This document shows, piece by piece, positions 51,142-59,073 of a stretch of DNA of 64,000 nucleotides. The stretch is from assembly GCA_963731125.1 (NCBI GenBank), contig CAVSVP010000016.1:1-64000 (forward strand), written 5' to 3'. Origin of the DNA: CAVSVP01 sp963731125. GTDB lineage: Bacteria > Pseudomonadota > Gammaproteobacteria > Competibacterales > Competibacteraceae. The notes below the pieces were generated by a model. It was not told the origin of the DNA and ran no database searches. It saw only the letters and a list, made by a program, of their open reading frames with translations. A program made the translations under genes and the position numbers. Each line of letters begins with the position of its first letter. Position 1 is the stretch's first letter.

Positions 51142-52839
51142 ATGTTTGCCAATCTTTTCTCGGCGCAGACGCATTTGTGGTTTTTTGAAAAAGTTAATTT
51201 AAACCGCGTAACTTACAGCGATCGTTTTCACTTACGCTGCTTGTTGCTGAGCTTAAGTTTGGTTTCGCTTTTGTGTTTTCCAGAGGCAAAAACCTTCAGC
51301 GAGCCAGTAACTAAGCAAACAGGTGATCGGTTGACCGACTGTGAGATCGTAGATCCCTTTCCCGCGACACTGATTGATAGCAGCGGATTGAGCGCTCGCC
51401 ACGGCAGCATTCGTTTTCAGGGCCGAGATGGAAATATAATTACTGCCTTCACCTACCGCGCTACTGGCTTTGACGACAATAGGCCGATCTTGTTCATCAT
51501 GCATGGTTCAGGTCAAACCGCAGAATCCTACCTCAAGGCTTTTAAGCCGATTGCCGAGCGCCACTCAGCCCTGGTTGTGGCACCCCGCTTTGACAAAACG
51601 AACTATCCGACATCAGAGAGTTACACCCTAGGCGTCGGCGTCAACGGCACGCCTTCTGGTGGCGTTTACCAACCTGCGGCATGGCGGCCGCCCGAAGATT
51701 ACCTCTACTCCGAGATCGAGCACTTGTTCGAAGCGCTCAAGACCAAGCTTAGCAGTTCCCAGTGCAGTTACCGCATCTTTGGTCACAGTGCCGGTGCCCA
51801 ATTCACTCACCGCCTGCTCACTTTTCGCTCCGATGCTCGTGTCTTTCGCGCCGTCGCTGCCAATAGTGGTTGGTACACTCTGCCCACTGACGGTGGCGGT
51901 GACGACGAAAATTATTTCATACCTTACGGTCTGCAAGGCAGTCCGATCACTACCAGAGATGTCAAGCAGGCCTTCAGCCGCGAACTGGTGGTGCTACGTG
52001 GCAGTAAAGACACCGCCACCGCTACCGAGGATTCAGATGTGCGCGGTACAGCCGAGGCAAACTTCCAAGGGGTGAATCGACTCAAACGCGGCCAGTTCTA
52101 CTTTGAACGTGCAAACGCTCGAGCCACTGCGCTTGGATCAAAGTTTGCCTGGCTCACCGATACCGTGTTGGGCGCGGGACATGACAAGGATGAGGTGGCC
52201 ACGTCGGCCGGGTGGTATTTATTTCGCAAAGCCGGAGAGCTCCCTTGTACACCCGACACGGCGGCTGAGGCAGGAGGGCTTGTGTTTAACGAAATCCTCG
52301 TCGACCCGCCCAGTGGTATTGCCGGTGACGCTAATAACGATGGCATGAGAGACAGCAACGACGACGAGTTTGTGGAACTGGTCAACACCGGCTCCACTGA
52401 GCTCTGTCTGACGGGCTGGACCCTCGGGGACGCCACCGAGCCGGAGCGCCACCGTTTCCCGATTGGTACCCGACTCGCTCCCGGCGCAGCGTTGGTTATC
52501 TTTGGCAGCGGCTTGCCCATCGGGAATTTTGGTGGAGCAACGGTGCAGTGGGCGGCCTTTGGCGGCCGGATCAACATGAACAACGCTGGCGACGTAATGA
52601 CCTTGGCCGATCCCAGCGGCACGGTTCACTCTCGGATCTCTTGGGGGGACTGCGCCAGTGTTACCTGCGCTGCCGAGCACATTACTGGCAGTTTAGGCAT
52701 CAATCAAGCGGTGGTAAGAAGCCCGGAGCTAACCGGTGCGTGGAAGCCCCATACTGATCTGGCGGCTGGTGTCTTTTTCTCTCCCGGCCGTCGGTTTGAC
52801 GATACGCCGTTCATAGGCAAGCTACGGCCCCCCAACTAA
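51142..52839 (+). CDS. Exported alpha/beta hydrolase fused to a lamin-tail domain
   Basis: The 565-residue protein has a hydrophobic export segment at residues 32-50 (LLLSLSLVSLLCFPEAKT), preceded by a long N-terminal part. An alpha/beta hydrolase follows: oxyanion region FIMHGSGQTAESYLKAF, nucleophile GHSAGAQF (Ser about 215), acid and final His (GAGHDKDEVA). Residues 375-510 form a lamin-tail domain (VFNEILVDPPSG...NDDEFVELVNTG...SWGDC). The hydrolase resembles esterase/PHB depolymerase-like folds, but the substrate is unknown. LTD domains occur on secreted nucleases and surface proteins. The start lies just after the IS1 end, so the N-terminus may be altered or the gene driven from the IS. 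Confidence 0.8.
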   Translation: MFANLFSAQTHLWFFEKVNLNRVTYSDRFHLRCLLLSLSLVSLLCFPEAKTFSEPVTKQTGDRLTDCEIVDPFPATLIDSSGLSARHGSIRFQGRDGNIITAFTYRATGFDDNRPILFIMHGSGQTAESYLKAFKPIAERHSALVVAPRFDKTNYPTSESYTLGVGVNGTPSGGVYQPAAWRPPEDYLYSEIEHLFEALKTKLSSSQCSYRIFGHSAGAQFTHRLLTFRSDARVFRAVAANSGWYTLPTDGGGDDENYFIPYGLQGSPITTRDVKQAFSRELVVLRGSKDTATATEDSDVRGTAEANFQGVNRLKRGQFYFERANARATALGSKFAWLTDTVLGAGHDKDEVATSAGWYLFRKAGELPCTPDTAAEAGGLVFNEILVDPPSGIAGDANNDGMRDSNDDEFVELVNTGSTELCLTGWTLGDATEPERHRFPIGTRLAPGAALVIFGSGLPIGNFGGATVQWAAFGGRINMNNAGDVMTLADPSGTVHSRISWGDCASVTCAAEHITGSLGINQAVVRSPELTGAWKPHTDLAAGVFFSPGRRFDDTPFIGKLRPPN

Positions 52840-52847
52840 TCTATCGG

Positions 52848-53108
52848 TTAGGTAGAAAGCCTTGCGCTTATCCGCTCCAGCTCGAACCGACCTAAGCTCC
52901 GCTTTGTACAAAATCGGTGGGCATAACAAGCCGCGTTGATCAAACGTTCGAACTCGCTGCGGGGGATTTCTACCACATCGGGGTCACAAGCGGATGTGGA
53001 AAAATTCAGTCTCCCCCACCAATGGCGACGCACAGTGGCCAAGGCATCGGCGAAGGTGGCTTGCGTTTTCGGGTACAGTCCCGGAAAGTAATATTCAGAC
53101 ATGAACAA
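52848..53108 (-). CDS. Small protein near IS630, probably transposon-linked
   Basis: The 86-residue frame reads MSEYYFPGLYPKTQATFADALATVRRHWWGRLNFSTSACDPDVVEIPRSEFERLI. The TFADALATVRRxxW...STSACDPD pattern recalls proteins found next to IS elements, but I cannot name the family. It may be a fragment. Confidence 0.4.
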   Translation of the reverse strand: MFMSEYYFPGLYPKTQATFADALATVRRHWWGRLNFSTSACDPDVVEIPRSEFERLINAACYAHRFCTKRSLGRFELERISARLST

Positions 53109-53210
53109 AACCTATAGAAAGTAGTGTTTGATCGGGCGTATGATAGGTTGTATGGGTATTGTCGTGAGGGCACGGCCATGACAGAGGACTAGGAGCTAGA
53201 CGGTCGCTAG

Positions 53211-54227
53211 ATGCCGGATCAAGTGTTGGAGTATCTTCGCAAGATCGCGGTTCGTGCGGTGGAAGAGCAAGGATACAGTCCTGAGGTGGTGATTGGGGTA
53301 TTGGGGCTGAGTCGCAGCTGCATGTATGATTGGCTGCAGCGGTATCAGAGCCAGGAATTAAGGGGTCCGGAGAGCCATCCGGCGCGGGGTGTGGAAGCCC
53401 AGGTGACGGAAGCGATGGAGGCGTGGTTGAAAGAGACGGTGCTGCATTCGACGCCGCTGGCACACGGGTATGACACGCGGTTATGGACTCGTGACATTCT
53501 CGCGGCCCCCTTGCAAGAGCGGTTTGGGGTGCCGGTGACGGGGCACACGACCAGTGGGCATTTGAAAAAGCTGGGATTGAGCTATCAGAAGCCCCGCTAC
53601 CGGGCGGTGGAGCAAGACCCGCAGGAGGTAGCGTTTTTTCTGGAGGAAAAATTACCGCGCATTCAGCGGTTAGCCGAGAAGCTGGGGGCAGATATTGCCT
53701 TTGAAGACGAGGCGGGCATTGGCGTGCGGACGCGATCTGGGCGGACCTGGGGCTTGGTGGGGGAGCCACCGGAGATTCGAGTGACGGATCGTCGGGGTGG
53801 GTACAACATGCTCTCGGCGGTCACCGGGCAAGGCCAGATGCGCTACTCCCTGGAGGCAGGTCGCATTAATTCGACGCGTTATGTGGAATTTCTCAAGCAC
53901 TTGTTGAAAGGGCGAACCCACCCCCTGCTGATATTGCTGGCCGACCACGCGTCGTTTCATGGCTCCAGTCACGTCCGCGCCTTCGTCCGGGCGCATCGGC
54001 AACAGCTGCGGGTCTTCTTTTTACCCAAGCATTCTCCCGGATTAAATCCAGACGAACATGTCTGGGAAGAGGTCAAGGACAAACGCTTGGGAAAACAACC
54101 GATTCAAAACAAGGGTGATCTTAAAAAGCGCTTATGCTCGACCTTGCAATCGCTGCAACATCGAGCCAAACGGATCATTTCCTTTTTTCATCTGCCTGAT
54201 ACCCAATATGCCGCCGTCGATGTCTGA
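53211..54227 (+). CDS. IS630-family transposase
   Basis: The 338-residue transposase has an N-terminal helix-turn-helix (EEQGYSPEVVIGVLGLSRSCMYDWLQRY). The DDE core has IAFEDEAGIGVRTRSGRTWGLVG, ILLADHASFHGSSH and LPKHSPGLNPDEHVWEEVKDKRLG. The length is normal and no internal stop is seen. No inverted repeats could be fixed at its ends, so element limits are not given. It differs in sequence from the two other IS630 genes in the window. Confidence 0.88.
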   Translation: MPDQVLEYLRKIAVRAVEEQGYSPEVVIGVLGLSRSCMYDWLQRYQSQELRGPESHPARGVEAQVTEAMEAWLKETVLHSTPLAHGYDTRLWTRDILAAPLQERFGVPVTGHTTSGHLKKLGLSYQKPRYRAVEQDPQEVAFFLEEKLPRIQRLAEKLGADIAFEDEAGIGVRTRSGRTWGLVGEPPEIRVTDRRGGYNMLSAVTGQGQMRYSLEAGRINSTRYVEFLKHLLKGRTHPLLILLADHASFHGSSHVRAFVRAHRQQLRVFFLPKHSPGLNPDEHVWEEVKDKRLGKQPIQNKGDLKKRLCSTLQSLQHRAKRIISFFHLPDTQYAAVDV

Positions 54228-54365
54228 ATATCAATTTCCGAATCCATAATGGTATAGTGGGTGGGACGCATCGGTTTCTCCTTGAAGTTGTTGGTCTAAC
54301 TTCAGCTTACGGGAAGGTCGGTGTGTCTATCCAAATTCGCCTAACAGGTCTGACCAGCAAACTTT

Positions 54366-55518
54366 GGTAGTGTCCCTCAACTCCCTTGATGATATTGGTT
54401 CAGTTTTGGGAACAGGTGTTCGATTTCGTGCAGCCGCTCAAGGAACTCTACTGGTACGCGGTAAGACAGCAACTCGGTCGTCGTCCAGACATGACCGGTC
54501 ATGCCAGCCGCCATGGCAGGTGTTACGGAACGCCACTTGCGGGGTGAGCCCGTTCCGCGGGTTGATTCCGGCATGGGCAACGGTTCTCGCAAACTCTCGT
54601 GGGGCAGAACCAGGTGGTAATACGCCAACGACAGCCAGAGCTGTTTCTCAAACCAAGTGATATCCTTGGAAAAGCGATTGGTGCGGCGTGTCAACCGACG
54701 ATTACTTTGCCGTTGGGTTAAGTTGTCACGCTCCGTGGTGGCCGGCGCCGGGGTTTAGGAAGCACGCCCCGGTCACCGCGACGTGGCGGGGTGTGCCATT
54801 GACCATACGTGTGCAGCAAGCTGTTCTTATATTCAGGCAGCTGATCGCTCGTGAAGAAGGGAAGGTGCGTATCGGTGACCTGAGCTACCCGCGCCAGCAA
54901 CAAATTAGCGCTCTCCTGGGTACGCTTGCCAATGACACAGGCCACCACCAACCGCCACACCGGCGCAAAGGCGATCCATCCCCAGGCGTCGCCATACGTC
55001 TCGCAATAGCGTTTGGCACCAGGCAGGTTATCTTGCTTGGTATGCACAAAGCTCCACAACTCATTCAGCTGACATTCGCTGACATGCAAGTTACTCCACA
55101 AATACAGCATGACGAGCCGACAGTGCCGCGCCGCGTGGTCAAGCCAAGCACAGACGGTATCCTTGTCGATTTGCACAATGCGTCCGGTGGTGCGCAACGA
55201 ATTGCCTTCCGCCAAAGCACGCACGGCGGTCTCGAAAATAGCGGGATCAGCATCCAGACCGTAGTACGCAGTCGCAGTTCTCAAGGCGATCCTACTCCCA
55301 CAGGCTTTACATAGGGCCTGTGGCTGACCCTAGCTGGTGCCATTTTTAACCAACAGCCCCAGGCCAAAGGGTTTTCCATAGCAACGGCAGTGCACATTAG
55401 GACAATACAGCGTTTCCCAGTTCACCCAAGCCCCCTCGATGAGTTAAATTGCTCAATCGAGGATGCAAAACATGCTCAAAATCAGTCAAATCCATCAAGG
55501 GAGTTGAGGGACACTACC
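54366..55518 (-). mobile_element. Decayed insertion element with 25-bp perfect inverted repeats
   Basis: Ends beginning GGTAGTGTCCCTCAACTCC (54366-54390) and the perfect complement at 55494-55518 bound 1153 bases. GGTAGTGT is shared with the IS1-family ends at 50233, and the coded protein (zinc finger, helix-turn-helix, DDE) fits the larger-protein branch of the IS1 family, from memory. It is internally deleted and carries a nonsense codon. Target duplication is not visible. Confidence 0.8.
54377..55425 (-). pseudogene. IS1-like transposase (large-ORF type), broken
   Basis: Read from GTG 55425, the gene starts with a zinc finger (CPNVHCRCYG...CKACG). It has an in-frame TAG at 55330-55332 and continues through TAYYGLDADPAIFETAVRALAEGNSLRTTGRIVQIDKDTVCAWLD to FFTSDQLPEYKNSLL. 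About 55-60 codons then appear to be lost near 54700-54720, with a change of frame. The end follows (RRTNRFSKDITWFEKQLWLSLAYYHLVLPHESLREPLP). Two or three defects make it inactive. Confidence 0.78.
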
Positions 55519-55613
55519 CAAAATTGGGGATAACAGGAAATCCCTTGAGAATGACACCATTAAGAAAAGCGGAAGATTCTGCAGGTTAACCCCAGGGATC
55601 AGAGATATCAGCA

Positions 55614-55639
55614 GTGACCTCAATGGTCATTGAGGTCAC
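55614..55639. terminator. Stem-loop downstream of the repeat protein gene
   Basis: A perfect 12-bp stem (GTGACCTCAATG / CATTGAGGTCAC) with a two-base loop lies 52 bases past the stop of the minus-strand gene at 55691. It is possibly a terminator for that gene, although no clear U-tract follows. Confidence 0.5.
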
Positions 55640-55690
55640 ATACTCCTCTTAGGACGCAATATCCTTTGCTTTCTGCAACATTGGGTTAAG

Positions 55691-56872
55691 TTAACGAAAC
55701 GTCATCACATAACCACAATTTTTCTTACAATCTAAGTCAATGATGTTTATAAAGTAATCCATCCCAGGCTCTACAAAACAACCGATCACCCCTTTTTGGT
55801 TTCGCATTAGAATAGTGGCCGTCCAATCTTCTTCCCAGCATTTCCTATCTATACTAAATGTATCGAACTCATTTGGACACTGCGTTATTGTCACCAATTT
55901 GTGGGATCCCAATTGACCAGCTTGCCTGTCAAACCAGAACTGGTGGTAATTACCATCTGCTAAACGCTCTGCTTCAATCCTGAAACTCCGCGTCGTGCCC
56001 TTACGGCTGTCGTAGTAAGCTCGTGCGCTCGGCAACCTTAGTGCCTGGGCTTCGTCGCAACTCTGCTTCTTAGCTTGGATGCTTAGTGGTAGCCAGTTGT
56101 TATTGAGGGGCCCAAAGGAGAAGCCCACGTCGGCAGTACCTCCCTCATGGGCATTGCGTAGATAAAATTGGCTGTTAACCGAATCGTATAATCCGACGGT
56201 GTCTATACCATCGTTGTCCCAATCTCCACTGATGGGCAGCCAATCGTTATTGAGAGGCCCAAAACGGTAGCTGATGTCGGCGGGGCCTCCCTCATGGGCA
56301 TTGCGTAGATAAAATTGGCTGTTAACCGAATCGTATAATCCGACGGTGTCTATACCATCGTTATCCCAATCTCCACTGATGGGTAGCCAATCGTTATTGA
56401 GGGGCCCAAAGCGGTAGCTGATGTCGGCGGGGCCTCCCTCATGGGCATTGCGTAGATAAAATTGGCTGTTAACCGAATCGTATAATCCAACGGTGTCTAT
56501 ACCATCGTTGTCCCAATCTCCACTGATGGGCAGCCAGTTATTATTGAAGGGCCCAAAGCGGTAGCTGATGTCGGCGGGGCCTTCCTCATGAGCATTGCGT
56601 AGATAAAATTGGCTGTTAACCGAATCGTATAATCCGACGGTGTCTATACCATCGTTGTCCCAATCTCCACTGATGGGCAGCCAATCGTTATTGAGGGGTC
56701 CAAAGCGGTAGTTGATGTCGACAGGGCCCTCTTCGTTGCGATTCTTCAAGTAGAATCGGCTGTCGGCCGGATTGTAGAGACCTGCCTTTTCCATACTGAA
56801 AGCTGCACTCTGCGCTAGCAGCATAAGGGCATACGTTGAATACGCCACGAAATATTTAGTCATTGTTTTCAT
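55691..56872 (-). CDS. Secreted repeat protein with five 49-residue DNDG repeats
   Basis: ATG 56872 starts MKTMTKYFVAYSTYALMLLAQSAAFSMEK, a signal peptide; an upstream in-frame start (56911) is less likely. The 393-residue protein has five copies of a 49-residue unit at about residues 31-275 (FYLRNAHEGGPADISYRFGPLNN.WLPIS GDWDNDGIDTVGLYDSVNSQ). The DWDNDG-type loop recalls calcium-binding FG-GAP/VCBS-like blades and a propeller fold. The C-terminal part (about residues 275-393) has seven or eight cysteines and no recognised domain. It may be an adhesin or secreted binding protein (inference). Confidence 0.75.
   Translation of the reverse strand: MKTMTKYFVAYSTYALMLLAQSAAFSMEKAGLYNPADSRFYLKNRNEEGPVDINYRFGPLNNDWLPISGDWDNDGIDTVGLYDSVNSQFYLRNAHEEGPADISYRFGPFNNNWLPISGDWDNDGIDTVGLYDSVNSQFYLRNAHEGGPADISYRFGPLNNDWLPISGDWDNDGIDTVGLYDSVNSQFYLRNAHEGGPADISYRFGPLNNDWLPISGDWDNDGIDTVGLYDSVNSQFYLRNAHEGGTADVGFSFGPLNNNWLPLSIQAKKQSCDEAQALRLPSARAYYDSRKGTTRSFRIEAERLADGNYHQFWFDRQAGQLGSHKLVTITQCPNEFDTFSIDRKCWEEDWTATILMRNQKGVIGCFVEPGMDYFINIIDLDCKKNCGYVMTFR
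56047..56782 (-). repeat. Array of 147-bp near-identical coding repeats
   Basis: Shared segments recur at exact 147-base spacing (the marker GTGTCTATACC starts at 56199, 56346, 56493 and 56640). Four units are nearly identical in DNA; the first and last parts are diverged. Silent sites are also conserved, which indicates recent duplication or homogenisation. Confidence 0.9.
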
Positions 56873-57386
56873 TTGAAACTCTTTCAGAAGTGGTTGTCCT
56901 TGTTTTGACATGCCTATGGCGAATTACTATTCACGCTGCAAGTGTCAGTTCGTAAAAATTTGTGACATTACCGTCACCACCGCAATCGGTGCAGGCTAGC
57001 ATGCCGGACAACGCCGTCGCCGCTGATTTGTACCGGCGCACCTCCACCGGGCGCGATATGAACGCGTTGATCGTTGTAATAGTTGCACCAGCCGATGATT
57101 CATTTTGTTATCGTCTGCAACAGTTAGGCTAAGTTTCAGAAAAACTGTCGTTTTACTGAACCGCCTTTTGGCAGGGCAATGTGAGGAAGAGCCGCTCATT
57201 TGCAAGCGGTAATCCGTCATTTTAGGCAGTTGACGGTCCGGCGCCAACATGCTTAGGCTGCCTAAAAGTTTTAAGTTTTTCAGGCGTTACCTGCCAATGA
57301 GCGGCTATCGCCTCTGTTGACTAAAGATTTAAAGAGATTGACTGCCGCAACACGGAGAGCTAAATCGGTAATGATATGGTGTTGCT
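56873..57386. other. Gap with a possible integrase remnant
   Basis: No intact gene. Reading the minus strand around 57000-57105 gives WCNYYNDQRVHIAPGGGAPV, which resembles the end of an IS3/IS481-type integrase core (WxxYYNxxRxH). It is only about 30 codons, so this is weak. The frame at 57250-56996 is not supported. Confidence 0.4.
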
Positions 57387-57656
57387 ATGAATGACGATCA
57401 TCTCCAGGAGGCTGACGTATCGCGGAGCGAGCATCAGGTGCGGCTAACAGCCATCAACGAGGAGCATAAAACCTCTGCAGAAGACCTTCATTTCGCTCTC
57501 ACCGGATGGAGGCAGGACGAGGATAGGCGGCGGACACAAGGGGCCGGCTTTGACCATCACCTGGTGAAGCCGGTTAAACCGATGAGTTACAGGCATTACT
57601 CGGAGATTCGCCTATCTCTACCGAGTAACTTAGAGGTCACGGCTGTCAACGACTGA
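57387..57656 (+). pseudogene. Receiver-domain fragment (hybrid sensor/response regulator)
   Basis: The frame includes ALTGWRQDEDRRRTQGAGFDHHLVKPV, which matches the last third of a CheY-like receiver (ALTG.....DR.....AGFD.HL.KPV, with the conserved Thr and Lys). The phospho-acceptor Asp and first half are absent, and the residues before and after do not match. It is a decayed leftover. Confidence 0.55.
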
Positions 57657-58232
57657 ATTTCAATGCTCTTCTGCTCAAGGGTCGGGAAAACCCTCCCTAG
57701 AATCCGGTCTACCCCAATTTATTTTTTCGGCACGATAGGATCAACTATCCACTGTATTTCTTATCATTCAGTTCCCATGAACTGTCATCCTGTCTTCAGT
57801 TAAGACTTTTTTGTCTACCAACACAACTCCGAAGCCGCAGGATTTTGGTGATTGCAATAGAAAACCCATTGGGAGGTCATTCATGCCTGAGTCACAAAAC
57901 ACAGTGTATACCAGCGAGAAGGCATCCACAGCGTCCCCTGGAAAGAGCTGCCCCGCCCCGTGGATTTAGAACGGACGGCGGATTACACCCACCATCGGTA
58001 AACTGCATATGTTGTTGAGGCAAGGGCCAGGAACCGGCGACGCCTTATGTCTACTGTAAACTACGGATAAACGGTAGCGGCAAGCTAATTAGCTCTAGTG
58101 TCTGCTTTACCGAGGTATTTTGCGTCGTTTTCCGTTAGATGGTAAATTTGCCGAGTACACTGATAAAAGATCACGACAAAGCTGCGCAAACATGCCAGCT
58201 GCCTCAAAGTAATGCAGAAGGTACGGTTTACC
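57657..58232. other. Decayed gap
   Basis: No gene is supported. A short frame from ATG 57882 (MPESQNTVYTSEKAST) soon stops, and a neighbouring frame continues with SVPWKELPRPVDLERTADYTHHR, so an old frameshifted gene may be here, but it cannot be named. Confidence 0.4.
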
Positions 58233-58475
58233 ATGCCCGAATCCAATCTTTTCGAAATTCAGGCCATCGATGAATTTAGAACCACTGTGGCTGAACCGAC
58301 AGAGTGGCTAAAATCTTTACCGGTAGAAGCACAGGTGACAAAGCTGGAGCATTATCTTCAAGACTTACAGGCGGAATATGATATGGTGGCGGATGCCGCT
58401 GAGCGCTCACGCGTTGCTGTGTTGATGCGGGCTGCACGGGATTATCTGACAAAATTAACACCCGGCGGCGCCTAA
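58233..58475 (+). CDS. Small hypothetical protein
   Basis: ATG 58233 gives 80 residues; ATG 58212 would add seven. The protein is mostly helical, with EWLKSLPVEAQVTKLEHYLQDLQAEYDMVADAAERSRVAVLMRAARDYLTKL, charged and without cysteine. No domain was recognised. The ribosome site is weak (AGAAGGT). Confidence 0.5.
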   Translation: MPESNLFEIQAIDEFRTTVAEPTEWLKSLPVEAQVTKLEHYLQDLQAEYDMVADAAERSRVAVLMRAARDYLTKLTPGGA

Positions 58476-58586
58476 GCTAGCCATCGCTTGACAAGCATTG
58501 CAGCCCATTTCTCAGCCAGACTTTCTAGCGATTTTTTTTTAGCAGCGTTGAATAAAAAATGCTTAAAACCATTTGGAGGATTTATA

Positions 58587-58970
58587 ATGATAGCACGAAA
58601 AACTCTAATCCGCGGATTCTACTTCACCGTTATTTTTTCTGTTACCGCTAATGTCAATGCATTCTGCGTTTATAACGAGTCAGAGGAGGTGATCGTTGCG
58701 GATATTGGCGGCTCTATCAATCAAACCATTCCTCCAGGTGAATCAAGTTGTAATGAGGAGCAAAGTGGACTTGTCAAGATTTGGCCCAACGAGGGCGGAC
58801 AAGCTGTTGCCCCCTCAGGTGCTCCCGGTGCCACCGCAGAGGTCGAGGAAGGTGGTTATGCCAAAGTGACTGAGGAGGGGGCGCTTGGAGAATTTCTTGT
58901 TATTTATGGGGCTGACGGTCAAGCACAACAGAAAGAGAAAATAACATCTCCGACATTAATCACCAACTAA
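58587..58970 (+). CDS. Small secreted protein
   Basis: ATG 58587 follows GGAGGA with good spacing. The 127-residue protein has a signal peptide (MIARKTLIRGFYFTVIFSVTANVNA). The mature part has two cysteines early (FCVYNESEE, SSCNEE) and a Gly/Glu-rich acidic tail. The function is unknown. A terminator-like hairpin follows (58982-59023). Confidence 0.7.
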   Translation: MIARKTLIRGFYFTVIFSVTANVNAFCVYNESEEVIVADIGGSINQTIPPGESSCNEEQSGLVKIWPNEGGQAVAPSGAPGATAEVEEGGYAKVTEEGALGEFLVIYGADGQAQQKEKITSPTLITN

Positions 58971-58981
58971 TTTAAATACTT

Positions 58982-59023
58982 GGGCAAGTAACCTGAAGAC
59001 GTTTCTACTCGGGTTATTTGCCC
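58982..59023 (+). terminator. Terminator after the small secreted protein gene
   Basis: GGGCAAGTAACC at 58982-58993 pairs with GGGTTATTTGCCC at 59011-59023 (one G:U-type mismatch) and is followed by TTCACTC. It lies 12 bases past the stop codon and between converging genes. Confidence 0.65.
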
Positions 59024-59073
59024 TTCACTCCTCGCTAATTAATGGCTGCAAGTTGCCGGTTCAATGGTTAGTA

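Noticed and set aside
57882..57968. Short frame starting MPESQNTVYTSEK
   Set aside because: It has a stop within 30 codons and no recognisable domain; possible decayed gene only.
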